Of a stretch of 64,000 bases of DNA, positions 43,963 to 52,683 are shown in pieces (positions within the stretch are counted from its first letter, which is position 1; each line of letters starts with the position of its first letter). The stretch lies in the NCBI GenBank assembly GCA_963697345.1, contig CAVONS010000007.1:248001-312000 (forward strand), written 5' to 3'. The DNA comes from Prado023 sp963697345 (lineage in GTDB: Bacteria > Actinomycetota > Actinomycetes > S36-B12 > CAIYMF01). The notes under the pieces are model-generated. The model searched no databases. It worked only from the letters and a program-made list of their open reading frames with translations, and was not told the DNA's origin. The translations under genes were made by a program, and so were the position numbers.

Positions 43963-45741
43963 ATGGCAGTGCGTGAGACACATCACACCGAGGATCCCTC
44001 GCGCCTGAGTCCGGAGCAGCGCGAGACCGCGCTGTCGACGCTGCGTGGCACGACCGCGCAGGAGCCCCTGGACGTCCTGGTCGTGGGCGGTGGTGTGGTC
44101 GGGTGCGGTGCTGCCCTCGATGCCGCGGTCCGCGGCCTGTCGGTGGGCCTGGTGGATGCCGGCGACCTGGCCGGCGGGACGTCGAGCAGGTCCTCGCGCC
44201 TGGCCCATGGCGGGCTGCGCTACCTCGAGCAGCGCGAGTTCGCGCTCGTCCACGAGGCCCTGACCGAACGTGGGCTGCTGCTCGACCGCCTGGCCCCGCA
44301 CCTCGTGCGCCCCGTGCCGTTCCTGCTGCCCGCGAGCGGGGGCGTGGAGCGCTCGTACATGGGCGCCGGTGTGGCGCTCTACGACATGCTCTCCAGGATC
44401 GGCGCCTATGGCGGCGCGATGCCCCGGCCGCGGACCCTCTCGCCGGCGGCCGTGCATGGACTGGCACCCGGGCTTCGCGCGGACGCCATGCAGGGTGCGG
44501 TCCGGTTCCACGATGCCCAGATCGACGACGCGCGCCACACCATGGCCCTGGCACGCACCGCGGTGGCCCGGGGTGCGTGTGTGGCCACCGGCGTCCGGGT
44601 CGTCGAGCTGGTCCGGGAGCACGGCCCGCACCTTCATGCCCATGCCCCGGACCCGCACCTGCCGCACCTGCACCGTGGCCCCCACAACGAGTCCGATGCG
44701 GGCCCGTGCGTGACCGGCGCCGTGGTGCGTGACGAAGCCACGGGTGAGCAGATCGTGGTGCACGCCCGGGTTGTGCTGTCAGCCGCAGGTGTCTGGACCG
44801 ACGACCTGGTCGCGATGGCCACCGGGTCCACCGCGGGCAGCAGCAGCGTGCGTCGGAGCAAGGGTGTGCACCTGGTGGTGCCCCGCAACCGGTTCCGCTC
44901 GACCATGGCCGTCATCACCAGGACCCCGCACAGCGTGCTGTTCCTGCTGCCGTGGAGCGAGCACTGGCTGATCGGCACCACAGACACCGACGACAACGGC
45001 CCGCGCGAGACCCCGGGCGTCACCGGCGCCGACGTCGAGTACCTGCTGGGCCAGGCCAACCGCTGGTTGTCCCGTCCCCTGGTCCACGAGGACGTCGTGG
45101 GGGTGTACGCCGGCCTTCGCCCGCTGCTGTCATCCGGGCAGGGTGACACCACTGAGCTGTCCCGCGAGCACGCCGTGATGAAGCCGGTGCCGGGCTTCGT
45201 GGCGATCGCCGGGGGCAAGTACACGACCTACCGGGTGATGGCTGCCGACGCGGTGGACGCCGTGGCTGACCAGATCCCCGGGGAGGTGGAGTCGTGCAGC
45301 ACCGACCACGTGCCGCTCGTCGGCGCCGACGCCTTCCGGGAGCAGTGGGCGGGCCGCGTCCGCCGGGCCCGCTCCGCAGGCCTCGAGGTGGCCGGCCTGG
45401 AGCGGCTCCTGCGACGTCATGGGGATCGCACCGAGCAGGTCCTGGAACTGGTGGCCGCAGACCCGCAGCTGGCCGCGCCCCTGCACACCGGGGGCCGGGT
45501 GATCCGCGCTGAGGCCGTGATCGCTGCCCGCGACGAAGGTGCCCGGACCCTGGGTGACATCCTCATCCGTCGCACCCGGTTGGCGGTCCAGACCCGGGAC
45601 CGGGCGCAGTCCGCAGCGCGGGACACCGCCGAGCTCGTGGCCCCGATCCTGGGTTGGGACCAGGCGCGGATCGCCGCGGAGATCGCGAACCTGCGCTCCG
45701 AGCAGCCGGCCGTCCCGGCCCACCGCCCACCGGAGGCATGA
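43963..45741 (+). CDS. glpD: Aerobic glycerol-3-phosphate dehydrogenase
   Basis: A 592-residue peripheral-membrane flavoenzyme that oxidises glycerol-3-phosphate to DHAP and passes electrons to quinone. It has the FAD-binding VLVVGGGVVGCGAALDAAVR, SSRLAHGGLRYLE, VYAGLRPLLSS and GGKYTTYRVMAADAVD motifs, plus the C-terminal helical domain. ATG 43963 is chosen over an in-frame ATG at 43915, which lies directly against a DnaA-box-like site. A His-rich insert (PHLHAHAPDPHLPHLHRG) near residue 210 is unusual. Confidence 0.92.
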   Translation: MAVRETHHTEDPSRLSPEQRETALSTLRGTTAQEPLDVLVVGGGVVGCGAALDAAVRGLSVGLVDAGDLAGGTSSRSSRLAHGGLRYLEQREFALVHEALTERGLLLDRLAPHLVRPVPFLLPASGGVERSYMGAGVALYDMLSRIGAYGGAMPRPRTLSPAAVHGLAPGLRADAMQGAVRFHDAQIDDARHTMALARTAVARGACVATGVRVVELVREHGPHLHAHAPDPHLPHLHRGPHNESDAGPCVTGAVVRDEATGEQIVVHARVVLSAAGVWTDDLVAMATGSTAGSSSVRRSKGVHLVVPRNRFRSTMAVITRTPHSVLFLLPWSEHWLIGTTDTDDNGPRETPGVTGADVEYLLGQANRWLSRPLVHEDVVGVYAGLRPLLSSGQGDTTELSREHAVMKPVPGFVAIAGGKYTTYRVMAADAVDAVADQIPGEVESCSTDHVPLVGADAFREQWAGRVRRARSAGLEVAGLERLLRRHGDRTEQVLELVAADPQLAAPLHTGGRVIRAEAVIAARDEGARTLGDILIRRTRLAVQTRDRAQSAARDTAELVAPILGWDQARIAAEIANLRSEQPAVPAHRPPEA

Positions 45742-45768
45742 GGCGGATCCCGTTGTAGCCTGCCCAGC

Positions 45769-47343
45769 ATGAGCGCCTGGACCTCCACCACCTCCCGCCC
45801 CGGATTCGACGTGGACCTGGCCGAGGCGCTGCTGACCATCCCTGTGGTGCACCCCGGAGCGCAGCGCCATGCTGTGCTGGCGCCGTTCGACGGACTGCCC
45901 CTGATCGAGGTTCCCTACTCGACGGTCGAGGACGTGGCCATGGCCTTCGACACGGCTCGAGAGGCCCAGGTCAGGTGGGCCGGCACCTCCATGGCCGACC
46001 GCAAGCGAGTGATGCTGCGCTTCCACGACCTGGTCATGTCACACCGCGAGGAGGGCCTGGATCTCATCCAGTGGGAGACCGGCAAGACGCGCATGGATGC
46101 GCTCAAGGAGCTGCTCGGGGTGTGCACCGTCGCGCGGCACTACGCCCGTGATGCCAAGCGCCTGCTCGGCTCGGACCGCAAGCGCGGTCTGTTCCCGCTG
46201 CTGACGAAGGTGAGTGTCGAGCACCACCCCGTCGGGGTCGTCGGCAACATCGCCCCGTGGAACTACCCGCTGTTCCTGGCCGCAGCCGATGCCATCCCCG
46301 CGCTGATGGCTGGGAACGCGGTCGTGCTCAAGCCCGACCACCAGACGTCGCTGACGGCACTCTGGGCGGTCGACCTCATGCACCGGGCCGGGATCCCGCA
46401 CCGGGCCATGCAGGTGGTGCTCGGGTTCGGCCCCGAGCTCGGACCGGAGATCACCGATCGGGCCGACTACGTGATGTTCACCGGGTCCAGTGCGGTGGGA
46501 GCCCAGATCGCTGCGCGATGCGGTGAGCGCCTCATCGGTTGCTCGATGGAGCTCGGCGGCAAGAACCCGATGATCGTTGCCGATGACGTGGACCCCGGCC
46601 GCGCGGCTGAGATCGCCGTGCGTGCGTGCTTCGACAACGCCGGGCAGCTGTGCGTGGCCATGGAGCGCATCTACGTCCATCGCGGGGTGTACGACCAGTT
46701 CATGGATCGGTTCCTCTCCCGGATCGGCTCCCTGCGGATGCACGCGTCGATCGGTTGGGGCTCGGACTTCGGTTCGCTCATCAGCTCCGAGCAGGTCACG
46801 CGGGTCTCGGCAGCGGTGGACGACGCTGTGGCCAAGGGCGCCACCGTCCTGACCGGCGGGCACGCGCTGCCCGACATCGGCCCCTACTACTACGCACCCA
46901 CGGTGCTGACCGGGGTCACCGAGGACATGGTGTGCCACGGGTCGGAGACCTTCGGCCCGGTGGTGGCCATCCAGCGGGTGGACACCGATGAGCAGGCCAT
47001 CACCCTGGCCAATGATTCTCCCTACGGGCTCAACGCCTCGGTGCTGGTCGAGGACGACGACCGGGGCGCGCAGATCGCCAGGCGGTTGAGCACTGGATCG
47101 GTGAATGTGAACGAGGCCTATGAGGCCACCTTCGGCTCCGTGAGTGCGCCGATGGGCGGCAGGGGGCTCTCAGGTGTGGGTCGGCGCAACGGCGATCGTG
47201 GCCTCACCCGCTTCACCGAGGAGCAGACGATCGCCATCCAACGGGGGATCGGCTTCGGCACCCCGTTCGGCATGGAGCATGACGACTGGGCCGACATCAT
47301 CGTCCGCGGATTCAAGCTGATGAGGGCCGCGGGCCTCAAGTAG
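45769..47343 (+). CDS. gabD2: Succinate-semialdehyde dehydrogenase (aldehyde dehydrogenase family)
   Basis: A 524-residue NAD(P)-dependent aldehyde dehydrogenase. VGVVGNIAPWNYPLF, FTGSSAVGAQIA, catalytic Glu in MELGGKNPMIVADD and nucleophile Cys in NAGQLCVAMERIYVH are present, as is the end-segment FGSVSAPMGGRGLSGVGRR. The overall form matches the actinobacterial succinic-semialdehyde dehydrogenase (GabD2) group, but substrate choice cannot be proven by sequence. TAGCCT (45756-45761) lies 7 nt before the ATG. Confidence 0.82.
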   Translation: MSAWTSTTSRPGFDVDLAEALLTIPVVHPGAQRHAVLAPFDGLPLIEVPYSTVEDVAMAFDTAREAQVRWAGTSMADRKRVMLRFHDLVMSHREEGLDLIQWETGKTRMDALKELLGVCTVARHYARDAKRLLGSDRKRGLFPLLTKVSVEHHPVGVVGNIAPWNYPLFLAAADAIPALMAGNAVVLKPDHQTSLTALWAVDLMHRAGIPHRAMQVVLGFGPELGPEITDRADYVMFTGSSAVGAQIAARCGERLIGCSMELGGKNPMIVADDVDPGRAAEIAVRACFDNAGQLCVAMERIYVHRGVYDQFMDRFLSRIGSLRMHASIGWGSDFGSLISSEQVTRVSAAVDDAVAKGATVLTGGHALPDIGPYYYAPTVLTGVTEDMVCHGSETFGPVVAIQRVDTDEQAITLANDSPYGLNASVLVEDDDRGAQIARRLSTGSVNVNEAYEATFGSVSAPMGGRGLSGVGRRNGDRGLTRFTEEQTIAIQRGIGFGTPFGMEHDDWADIIVRGFKLMRAAGLK

Positions 47344-47390
47344 CCGCGCCTGCGTGTGAACGCCCACCCGGTCGGCGCTATCGTCGGTGT

Positions 47391-49232
47391 ATGAGTACAC
47401 CCGCAGACCTCACGGGGGGCGGGCCCGAGTCTCCCGCCAGCGACTATGACGTCCTGGTGATCGGTTCCGGCTTCGGCGGCTCGGTCAGCGCCCTGCGCCT
47501 CACCGAGAAGGGCTACCGGGTCGGCGTGCTCGAGGCGGGCCGGCGGTTCGCCGACGACGAGCTGCCCAAGACCAGCTGGCGGGTGAAGGACTACCTCTGG
47601 GCCCCTGAGCTGGGGTGCTTCGGGATCCAGCGGATCCACCGGCTCAATGACGTGATCGTGCTCGCCGGGGCCGGTGTGGGCGGCGGCTCGCTGGTCTACG
47701 CCAACACCCTCTACGTCCCGGGTGACGGCTACTTCCAGGACCCGCACTGGGGCCATATCACCGACTGGGCCGAGGAACTGGCCCCCGCCTACGACCAGGC
47801 CAAGCGGATGCTGGGTGTGGTCACGAACCCGACCATGACTGCCGCTGACGTGGCCTTCAAGGCCGTGGCTGACGAGATGGGAGTGGGGCACACCTTCAAG
47901 CGCACCCCCGTGGGTGTGTACTTCGGGTCTGCTCCCGGCGTGACCGAGCCCGACCCGTACTTCGGCGGGGTCGGACCGGAGCGCACGGGGTGCATCGAAT
48001 GTGGCGAGTGCATGACCGGGTGTCGGCACAACGCCAAGAACACGCTGGTGAAGAACTACCTCGGGTTGGCCGAGGGCGCTGGCGCGAAGGTCCATCCGCT
48101 GACCACGGTGACCACGGTCAGGCCACTGCCCGATGGTCGCTGGGCGGTCGACACCCGCTCGACGGAGTCCCTGGCGACCAAGGCGACCGGGAAGGTGCGC
48201 GGGAAGGTGGCAGCGCGCAGGTCCGGCAACGCCGTCGCTGCCGAGGGCAGCGCCGAGGGTACAGCGCGCACCTTCACCGCCGACCACGTCGTGTTCTCCG
48301 CCGGCACCTGGGGGACGCAGAGCCTGCTGCACCGCCTGCGTGCCGATGGGGTCCTGCCCGACCTCTCCCCGCGGCTCGGCTCGCTGACGCGCACCAACTC
48401 CGAGTCGCTGGTGGGGGTCGTCAACGCGACCCCGCCCGGTGAGGGCGACTTCACCCACGGCGTGGCCATCACGTCGTCGTTCTTCCCGGACCCGAACACG
48501 CACATCGAACCGGTCCGCTACGGCAAGGGCTCGAACTCGATGCTCCTGCTCGAGACCGTCATGAGTGATGGCGTGGAGGGGGTCCCGCGCTACAGGCAGT
48601 GGGCGCGAGAGGCCGTCAAGCACCCGTGGGACGTCGTGCGTTCGGTGTATGTCCGCGGGGCCTCGGAGAAGGGCATCATCGCCCTGGTCATGCAGAACGT
48701 GAACAACTCGATCACCGTGGCCGGTGAGCGGACGCGATCAGGGCGGTTCCGCCTGCGCAGCAGGCAGGGCGAGGGGGCACCGAACCCGAGTTGGATCCCG
48801 GTCGCCAATGACGCGATGCGCCGCCTGGCCACGATCATCGGTGGAAGCCCGAGGGGCAACTGGGGTGAGGTGGTCGATGCCCCGATGACGGCCCACTTCA
48901 TCGGCGGAGCTGTGATCGGCCTGACCGCCGACGACGGTGTCATCGACCCGTACCACAGGGTGCACGGCTACCCGGGGCTGCACATCGCCGACGGCTCGAC
49001 CATCACAGCGAACGTCGGGGTGAACCCCTCCCTGACCATCACGGCGATGGCCGAGCGGGCAATGTCGCTGTGGCCCAACGCCGGCGAGGCCGACCCGCGG
49101 CCAGCCCAGGGCGAGGGGTACACGCGCCTCGCGGCCGTGATGCCCAAGAACCCGGTCGTCCCGGAGCACGCCCCGGGCGCGCTGCGCCTGGGGGTCGACC
49201 TCGGGATGCCCCAGGTCCGCCAGGATTCGTAG
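47391..49232 (+). CDS. GMC oxidoreductase, cholesterol-oxidase-like (ChoD type)
   Basis: A 613-residue FAD enzyme: DYDVLVIGSGFGGSVSALRL, VLEAGRRF, GAGVGGGSLVYANTL and the C-terminal GLHIADGSTITANVGVNPSL. A cysteine-containing CIECGECMTGCRHNAKNTL segment is typical of this group. M. tuberculosis choD lies at the same place between guaB3 and guaA. No export signal. Steroid or other alcohol oxidation is possible; the substrate is uncertain. TATCGT (47379-47384) is 6 nt before the ATG. Confidence 0.85.
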   Translation: MSTPADLTGGGPESPASDYDVLVIGSGFGGSVSALRLTEKGYRVGVLEAGRRFADDELPKTSWRVKDYLWAPELGCFGIQRIHRLNDVIVLAGAGVGGGSLVYANTLYVPGDGYFQDPHWGHITDWAEELAPAYDQAKRMLGVVTNPTMTAADVAFKAVADEMGVGHTFKRTPVGVYFGSAPGVTEPDPYFGGVGPERTGCIECGECMTGCRHNAKNTLVKNYLGLAEGAGAKVHPLTTVTTVRPLPDGRWAVDTRSTESLATKATGKVRGKVAARRSGNAVAAEGSAEGTARTFTADHVVFSAGTWGTQSLLHRLRADGVLPDLSPRLGSLTRTNSESLVGVVNATPPGEGDFTHGVAITSSFFPDPNTHIEPVRYGKGSNSMLLLETVMSDGVEGVPRYRQWAREAVKHPWDVVRSVYVRGASEKGIIALVMQNVNNSITVAGERTRSGRFRLRSRQGEGAPNPSWIPVANDAMRRLATIIGGSPRGNWGEVVDAPMTAHFIGGAVIGLTADDGVIDPYHRVHGYPGLHIADGSTITANVGVNPSLTITAMAERAMSLWPNAGEADPRPAQGEGYTRLAAVMPKNPVVPEHAPGALRLGVDLGMPQVRQDS

Positions 49233-49325
49233 CCGCCCGGGCGGTTGGGTCGTCGAGCCGGGCGGTCCCGGGCCGGACCGACGACACGCGGCCGTGACCG
49301 TCGCGGGCCCGCGTAGGCTTCGCCC

Positions 49326-50891
49326 GTGAGCACCCCTCGTCCTGTCCTCGTTGTCGACTTCGGCGCCCAGTACGCCCAGCTGATCGCCCGTCGCGTGCGC
49401 GAGGCGCACGTGTACTCCGAGATCGTGGCCTCCACGATGCCGGTCGACCAGATGCTGGCCAAGGACCCCGTGGCAGTGGTGCTCTCCGGTGGCCCGAGCA
49501 GCGTGTACGCGCAGGGCGCGCCCGCCATCGACGCCGCCCTGTTCGAGGCCGGGATCCCGGTGTTCGGGATCTGCTACGGCTTTCAGGCGATGGCCCGCGC
49601 CCTGGGCGGCGAGGTGGCCCAGACCGGCCTCAGCGAGTTCGGCCGGACCCCACTGGAGGTGCGTGAGCCCGGTGCGTTGTTCGCCGGCCTGCCCAGCGAG
49701 CTGTCGGTGTGGATGTCGCATGGTGACTCGGTGGCCTCGGCTCCCGCGGGCTACACGGTCAGCGCCTCGACCTCCGGAGCCCCCATCGCCGCCTTCGAGA
49801 ACCCGGACACCCGCTGCGCGGGAGTGCAGTTCCATCCGGAGGTGCTGCACACCGAGCACGGCCAGGCGATCCTCGAGCACTTCCTGCACGACATCGCCGG
49901 CCTGGACGGCGACTGGACCACCGACTCGATCGTCGATGAGCAGGTGGCGGCGATCCGGGCGCAGGTCGGTGACCACCAGGTGATCTGCGGGTTGTCCGGC
50001 GGGGTCGACTCCGCGGTGGCCGCTGCCCTGGTCCATGAGGCCGTCGGGGATCAGCTGACCTGCGTGTTCGTCGATCATGGCCTGTTGCGCAAGGGCGAGC
50101 GCGAGCAGGTGGAGTCCGACTACGTGGCCGCGACCGGCATCCGCCTCGTGGTCGTGGATGCCGCTGACCGGTTCCTGGGCGAGTTGGAGGGTGTCACGGA
50201 TCCCGAGGAGAAGCGCAAGACGATCGGCCGGCTGTTCATCAGGGTCTTCGAGGATGCTGCCGCCCAGGTGGTTGCCGAACGGGGCGAGCAGGGCGGGACG
50301 GTGGACTTCCTCGTCCAGGGCACGCTCTACCCCGACGTCGTGGAGTCCGGTGGGGGCACCGGCACAGCCAACATCAAGAGCCACCACAACGTCGGTGGGC
50401 TGCCCGACGACCTGCAGTTCCAGCTCGTCGAGCCGCTGCGGACCCTGTTCAAGGACGAGGTGCGCCACGTCGGCGAGCAGTTGGGCCTGCCCGCGCCGAT
50501 GGTCTGGCGGCACCCCTTCCCGGGGCCGGGCCTTGCCATCCGGATCATCGGGGCGGTCAACCGCCACCGCCTGGACATCCTGCGTGAGGCCGACGCGATC
50601 GCCCGCGAGGAGCTCACGGCCGCCGGCCTCGATCGCGACGTGTGGCAGTTCCCGGTCGTGCTCCTGGCCGACGTGCGCTCGGTGGGGGTCCAGGGCGACG
50701 GCCGCACGTACGGCCACCCGGTCGTGCTGCGCCCGGTCTCCAGCGAGGACGCGATGACCGCGGACTGGTCGCGGCTGCCCTACGACGTGATCGCGCGCAT
50801 CTCCACGCGGATCACCAATGAGGTGCGTGACATCAACCGCGTGGTGCTCGACGTCACGAGCAAGCCGCCGGGCACCATCGAGTGGGAGTAG
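49326..50891 (+). CDS. guaA: GMP synthase (glutamine-hydrolysing)
   Basis: A 521-residue enzyme converting XMP to GMP. The class I glutaminase has nucleophile Cys in FGICYGFQAMA and the His/Glu pair in GVQFHPEVLHTE. The ATP pyrophosphatase P-loop is GLSGGVDSAVAAALVHEA. The dimerisation domain ends with the family motif DVTSKPPGTIEWE. TAGGCT (49314-49319) lies 6 nt before the GTG, with no ribosome site, so leaderless. Together with guaB and guaB3 this completes guanine nucleotide synthesis in the window. Confidence 0.98.
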   Translation: MSTPRPVLVVDFGAQYAQLIARRVREAHVYSEIVASTMPVDQMLAKDPVAVVLSGGPSSVYAQGAPAIDAALFEAGIPVFGICYGFQAMARALGGEVAQTGLSEFGRTPLEVREPGALFAGLPSELSVWMSHGDSVASAPAGYTVSASTSGAPIAAFENPDTRCAGVQFHPEVLHTEHGQAILEHFLHDIAGLDGDWTTDSIVDEQVAAIRAQVGDHQVICGLSGGVDSAVAAALVHEAVGDQLTCVFVDHGLLRKGEREQVESDYVAATGIRLVVVDAADRFLGELEGVTDPEEKRKTIGRLFIRVFEDAAAQVVAERGEQGGTVDFLVQGTLYPDVVESGGGTGTANIKSHHNVGGLPDDLQFQLVEPLRTLFKDEVRHVGEQLGLPAPMVWRHPFPGPGLAIRIIGAVNRHRLDILREADAIAREELTAAGLDRDVWQFPVVLLADVRSVGVQGDGRTYGHPVVLRPVSSEDAMTADWSRLPYDVIARISTRITNEVRDINRVVLDVTSKPPGTIEWE

Positions 50892-50907
50892 CCCTCCGCA
50901 CGTGGAA

Positions 50908-50941
50908 GGACCCGGTCCGATCAGGTGATCGAACCGGGTCC
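50908..50941. terminator. Terminator between guaA and the convergent membrane-protein gene
   Basis: GGACCCGGTCCGATCA and TGATCGAACCGGGTCC form a 34-nt, almost perfect inverted repeat with one mismatch, lying 17 nt after the guaA stop and 14 nt from the opposite stop. It can end transcription on both strands. Confidence 0.7.
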
Positions 50942-50954
50942 CAGCTCCGGGATG

Positions 50955-51209
50955 TCAGGCGAACGGGTCAGTCGGCCAGTTGTCCGTGCCTTCGGCGGGG
51001 GCGACGGCCCTGAGCTCCTGCTCCTGGCGCCGGGAGGCTGCCAGGGATGCTGCCACCCCGCCGGCGCCCAGGGCGATCAGGACGGTGGGGGCGATCCAGC
51101 GCCCGTCGATCTGCCACCCGGTGGCCGCGCTGATCGCCAGCAGGGCTCCCAGGATCGTGAAGACGAGGCCAGCGGCCAGGGACAGGTAGTCGTTCTCATG
51201 CGGCCTCAC
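50955..51209 (-). CDS. Small two-span membrane protein, unknown
   Basis: An 84-residue protein with two hydrophobic segments (YLSLAAGLVFTILGALLAIS and WIAPTVLIALGAGGVAASLA) and a polar C-terminus. The GTG at 51209 lies inside the 3' end of the PspC/LiaF-like gene (14-nt overlap), so the two are translationally coupled. An ATG at 51199 is out of frame. No family recognised; presumably part of the same envelope-stress unit. Confidence 0.75.
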   Translation of the reverse strand: MRPHENDYLSLAAGLVFTILGALLAISAATGWQIDGRWIAPTVLIALGAGGVAASLAASRRQEQELRAVAPAEGTDNWPTDPFA

Positions 51210-52551
51210 GGCGCACCTCCAGGCTTCCGGCGCCGATGGCGGCGTCGATGGTGACGGAATAGGCCGGCTCTGCACCGGCCACGGGATTGATGGTGGTCTG
51301 GACGTCGAGGTCACTGCCCTCGGCCAGGGACTGGCCGGGGACCTTGATCTGCCCCAGGTTGACGCTGCCGTTCATGTCGACCTGCATGTCCGCCGGGATG
51401 CGGATGATCAGCTCGCCGACCCCCACGCCGACATCGATGGTCACCTGCTGTGCCGGATCGGCGGGCTCCTGCACCCCCAGGGTCGTCAGCTCCGTGAGGT
51501 CAAGGACTGCTGAGCCCGCTGACAGCTGGAACTCGAGCGGGGATTCGGTGGCTTCGGAGGGATCGACGGTCCAGGTGCGGTCACCGATCGTCAGGCCACC
51601 CCACCCGCCGTCCTCCTGGGTCGAGGCGGTCCAGCGCTCCCAGTTCGGGTTGTCGCGCACGAAGTTGCTGGCCGACACGGTGGCGAAGGAGATGAAGGCC
51701 AGGGGGATGGCCAGCCAGAGCAGCCAGCGGGCCCGACCGTACCTGGTGCCGACCAGCAGGCCGATACCCATGATCATGAGGGCCACCGAGAGGATGACCC
51801 CCCAGATGCCGACACTTGCCGGGACCAGGAACCCGAGCAGGCCCAGGAGGCCGGCGGCGAGGATCGCCGCAGAGAGGACGAGCCACCCGAGGTAGGAGCG
51901 TTCGCGTGGTGCGGGGGGTACGTACTCGGTGGTGTAGTCGGCGTAGGAGGGGTTGCCGCCCGATGCGTAGCCGACCTGGTCAGCGGGCTGCCCGAAAGGG
52001 GCCATGGGGGCCCGCGGCTCGTCAGGGATGGCGATCCAGGCGATCAGGTAGCCGACCAGGAATGCTCCACCGGTGGCCAGGGTGAGCACGACGGTGAGGA
52101 TGCGCAGCAGCAGCGGGTCGGTGTTCCAGTACCGGGCCAGTCCGCCGCACACACCACCGAGCACACGCTCGTTGCGGCTGCGGGTGAGCCGACGTGTGGG
52201 CCCCGGCGGGGTCATCGGAGCCGGGTAGCCGGGAGGCGGGTACGAGGTCCCGGGCGGCGGGTAGGAGGATCCCGGCGGGGGATAGGACGCCCCGGGCGGG
52301 GGGTAGGACGCGCCGGGCGGCGGGTAGGTCGCGCCCGGCGGGGGATAGGAGGCTCCCTGCGGCGGGTAGGCGTACTGCGGAGCCGCGGGCGCTGGGGCAC
52401 CGAACACCTGAGTGGGTTGTTCCGGGGCGGCCGGGGGTGTGGGGCTGGGCGCCGTCGGCTGGCCGAGGGCCTGGGTGGGCTGCTCGTCCGGGGTGCCTCC
52501 GGTGGAGTTGTTGTGGGGGACGGGGGGCTGGGTGTCATCTGTTTCGTTCAT
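51196..52551 (-). CDS. PspC-domain membrane protein with LiaF-like C-terminal domain
   Basis: A 451-residue protein. An N-terminal Gln/Thr/Pro-rich region is followed by seven YPPPGAS-type repeats, then a PspC domain (LTRSRNERVLGGVCGGLARY, WNTDPLLLRILTVVLTLATG), about four membrane segments, and a C-terminal LiaF/DUF-type beta domain (LEFQLSAGSAVLDLTEL, GVGVGELIIRIPADMQV). Such proteins sense or modulate envelope stress, often by restraining a LiaS-type kinase. Divergent from a PspC-kinase/regulator pair across a 132-bp region with operator-like repeats, which supports a joint system. ATG 52551 is the family-like start. Confidence 0.87.
   Translation of the reverse strand: MNETDDTQPPVPHNNSTGGTPDEQPTQALGQPTAPSPTPPAAPEQPTQVFGAPAPAAPQYAYPPQGASYPPPGATYPPPGASYPPPGASYPPPGSSYPPPGTSYPPPGYPAPMTPPGPTRRLTRSRNERVLGGVCGGLARYWNTDPLLLRILTVVLTLATGGAFLVGYLIAWIAIPDEPRAPMAPFGQPADQVGYASGGNPSYADYTTEYVPPAPRERSYLGWLVLSAAILAAGLLGLLGFLVPASVGIWGVILSVALMIMGIGLLVGTRYGRARWLLWLAIPLAFISFATVSASNFVRDNPNWERWTASTQEDGGWGGLTIGDRTWTVDPSEATESPLEFQLSAGSAVLDLTELTTLGVQEPADPAQQVTIDVGVGVGELIIRIPADMQVDMNGSVNLGQIKVPGQSLAEGSDLDVQTTINPVAGAEPAYSVTIDAAIGAGSLEVRREAA
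52222..52370. repeat. 21-bp tandem repeats encoding YPPPG units
   Basis: About seven degenerate 21-bp units (minus strand codons TAY-CCN-CCN-CCN-GGN-N-N) encode YPPPGAS, YPPPGAT, YPPPGSS and YPPPGTS. The proline-rich cytosolic arm is probably disordered and variable in length between strains. Confidence 0.8.
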
Positions 52552-52606
52552 GTCTTCACTGTCCCGCTGGGGAACCCCGGCCGGTAGCAGGTTTCCCCCT
52601 GAACGG

Positions 52607-52650
52607 ACCCTGAGCGCACCCTGAGTCCCTCTCAGGGTGAGTCCCTGAGG
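52607..52650. promoter_or_regulatory. Operator-like repeats between the PspC/LiaF gene and the PspC kinase
   Basis: ACCCTGAG occurs at 52607-52614 and again at 52618-52625 (11-bp phase). The second copy forms a perfect inverted repeat with CTCAGGGT (52631-52638) around TCCCT. A further CCCTGAGG-like copy ends at 52650. This is what a dimeric LuxR-type response regulator could bind to control both divergent units. Confidence 0.55.
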
Positions 52651-52683
52651 ACAGCCCGTGGGTGGGCGGGCGATCATGGGGCC

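Noticed and set aside
48738..50717. 659-aa open frame antisense to guaA and the GMC oxidase
   Set aside because: Spans two well-identified genes on the opposite strand; shadow frame.
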